This document shows, piece by piece, positions 62,391 to 62,420 of a stretch of DNA of 62,420 nucleotides. The notes under the pieces were generated by a model. The model saw only the letters and a program-made list of their open reading frames with translations. It did no database searches and was not told the DNA's origin. Made by a program: the position numbers and the translations under genes. Location of the stretch: the IMG/VR virus record IMGVR_UViG_3300033997_000134, positions 1-62,420 of that record; one strand, given 5' to 3'. The first letter of the stretch is position 1. Every line of letters begins with the position of its first letter. The stretch is from a virus.

Positions 62391-62420
62391 CAAGCCACCT
62401 TCGGGTGGCTTCTCTTTTTT
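62391..62420 (+). terminator. intrinsic terminator of the immunity operon
   Basis: AAGCCACC-TTCG-GGTGGCTT followed by CTCTTTTTT at the very end. It would end the cI-to-DUF1828 transcript. The last nine bases (CTCTTTTTT) match the first nine of the window. Confidence 0.78.

Noticed and set aside
1-62420. CRISPR array, rRNA or tRNA genes, insertion sequences
   Set aside because: No regularly spaced repeat-spacer pattern, no rRNA or complete tRNA structure and no transposase-like protein were seen on either strand.
1-62420. 9-bp terminal repeat CTCTTTTTT as proof of physical ends
   Set aside because: It is short, low-complexity and coincides with terminator T-runs. It fits circular assembly but proves nothing alone.

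Overview
The window reads as a complete or nearly complete genome of a temperate podovirus-type tailed phage, not a piece of host chromosome. I see no bacterial housekeeping gene, rRNA or tRNA. A putative attachment-site region lies inside the sequence with phage genes on both sides, and the last genes and the first promoter appear to be controlled by the same repressor, as expected if the ends join in a circle. Base composition, a Comamonadaceae-type intergenic repeat and the protein families suggest a beta-proteobacterial host, probably Comamonas/Delftia/Acidovorax-like. Size (about 62 kb), a giant virion protein and overall layout recall the Bcep22 group of Burkholderia podoviruses. The receptor-binding protein recalls Bordetella phage BPP-1. 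These affiliations are inferences from memory.

Layout. (1) 1-11,886, plus strand: accessory/early arm behind a promoter flanked by two repressor operators (103-145). It holds a VWA protein, a tiny membrane protein and an acyl carrier protein, then RdgC, two DUF1566/C-type-lectin-like proteins with DGR-like 3' ends, an HTH protein and many small overlapping unknown genes, punctuated by small intrinsic terminators. (2) 11,653-13,150: excisionase-like gene, tyrosine integrase and attP-like region. (3) 13,151-14,634, minus: lysis module (spanins with nested Rz1, SAR-type GH108 endolysin, holin). (4) 14,743-51,047, minus: tail fibre chaperone, Mtd-like receptor-binding protein, tail proteins, a glycosyltransferase-like protein, a 3,500-residue polyvalent virion protein, ejection protein, adaptor, capsid, scaffold, an Acb2/Tad1-hairpin-like membrane protein, portal and terminase. 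(5) 51,102-58,975, minus: early genes, including NinG/HNH, RuvC-like resolvase, dNMP kinase-like protein, antirepressor, and two replication proteins with iterons inside the initiator gene. (6) 59,351-62,362: divergent Cro-like/CI-like immunity region, followed on the plus strand by unknown genes and a DUF6978-like/DUF1828-DUF1829 pair.

How the parts work together. Palindromes of the form TAGCG-N3-CGCTA lie in the cro-cI gap (59,641-59,719) and again at the left end (103-141), with the same promoter/operator geometry. One repressor therefore probably silences both the minus-strand replication operon and the plus-strand accessory arm, in the manner of lambda PR and PL. The late region carries seven copies of a roughly 20-bp motif, CACCCCGGCTAGGKTTDRGG, all on the minus strand and all at gene-block boundaries. 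In four cases the motif begins 50-51 nt before a start codon. I interpret it as a phage-specific late promoter or activator site. Its regulator is unknown, but the wHTH-like protein at 51,102-51,647 is a candidate.

Most interesting points: the seven-copy late motif; two lectin-like genes whose 80-bp ends differ at 11 sites with none at a third codon position, plus an Mtd homologue, with no reverse transcriptase in the window; an Acb2/Tad1-hairpin-like domain fused to membrane segments; the VWA-TM-ACP triad; the immunity-linked DUF1828/1829 cassette; and an FDPSTAR peptide shared by two divergently transcribed neighbours.
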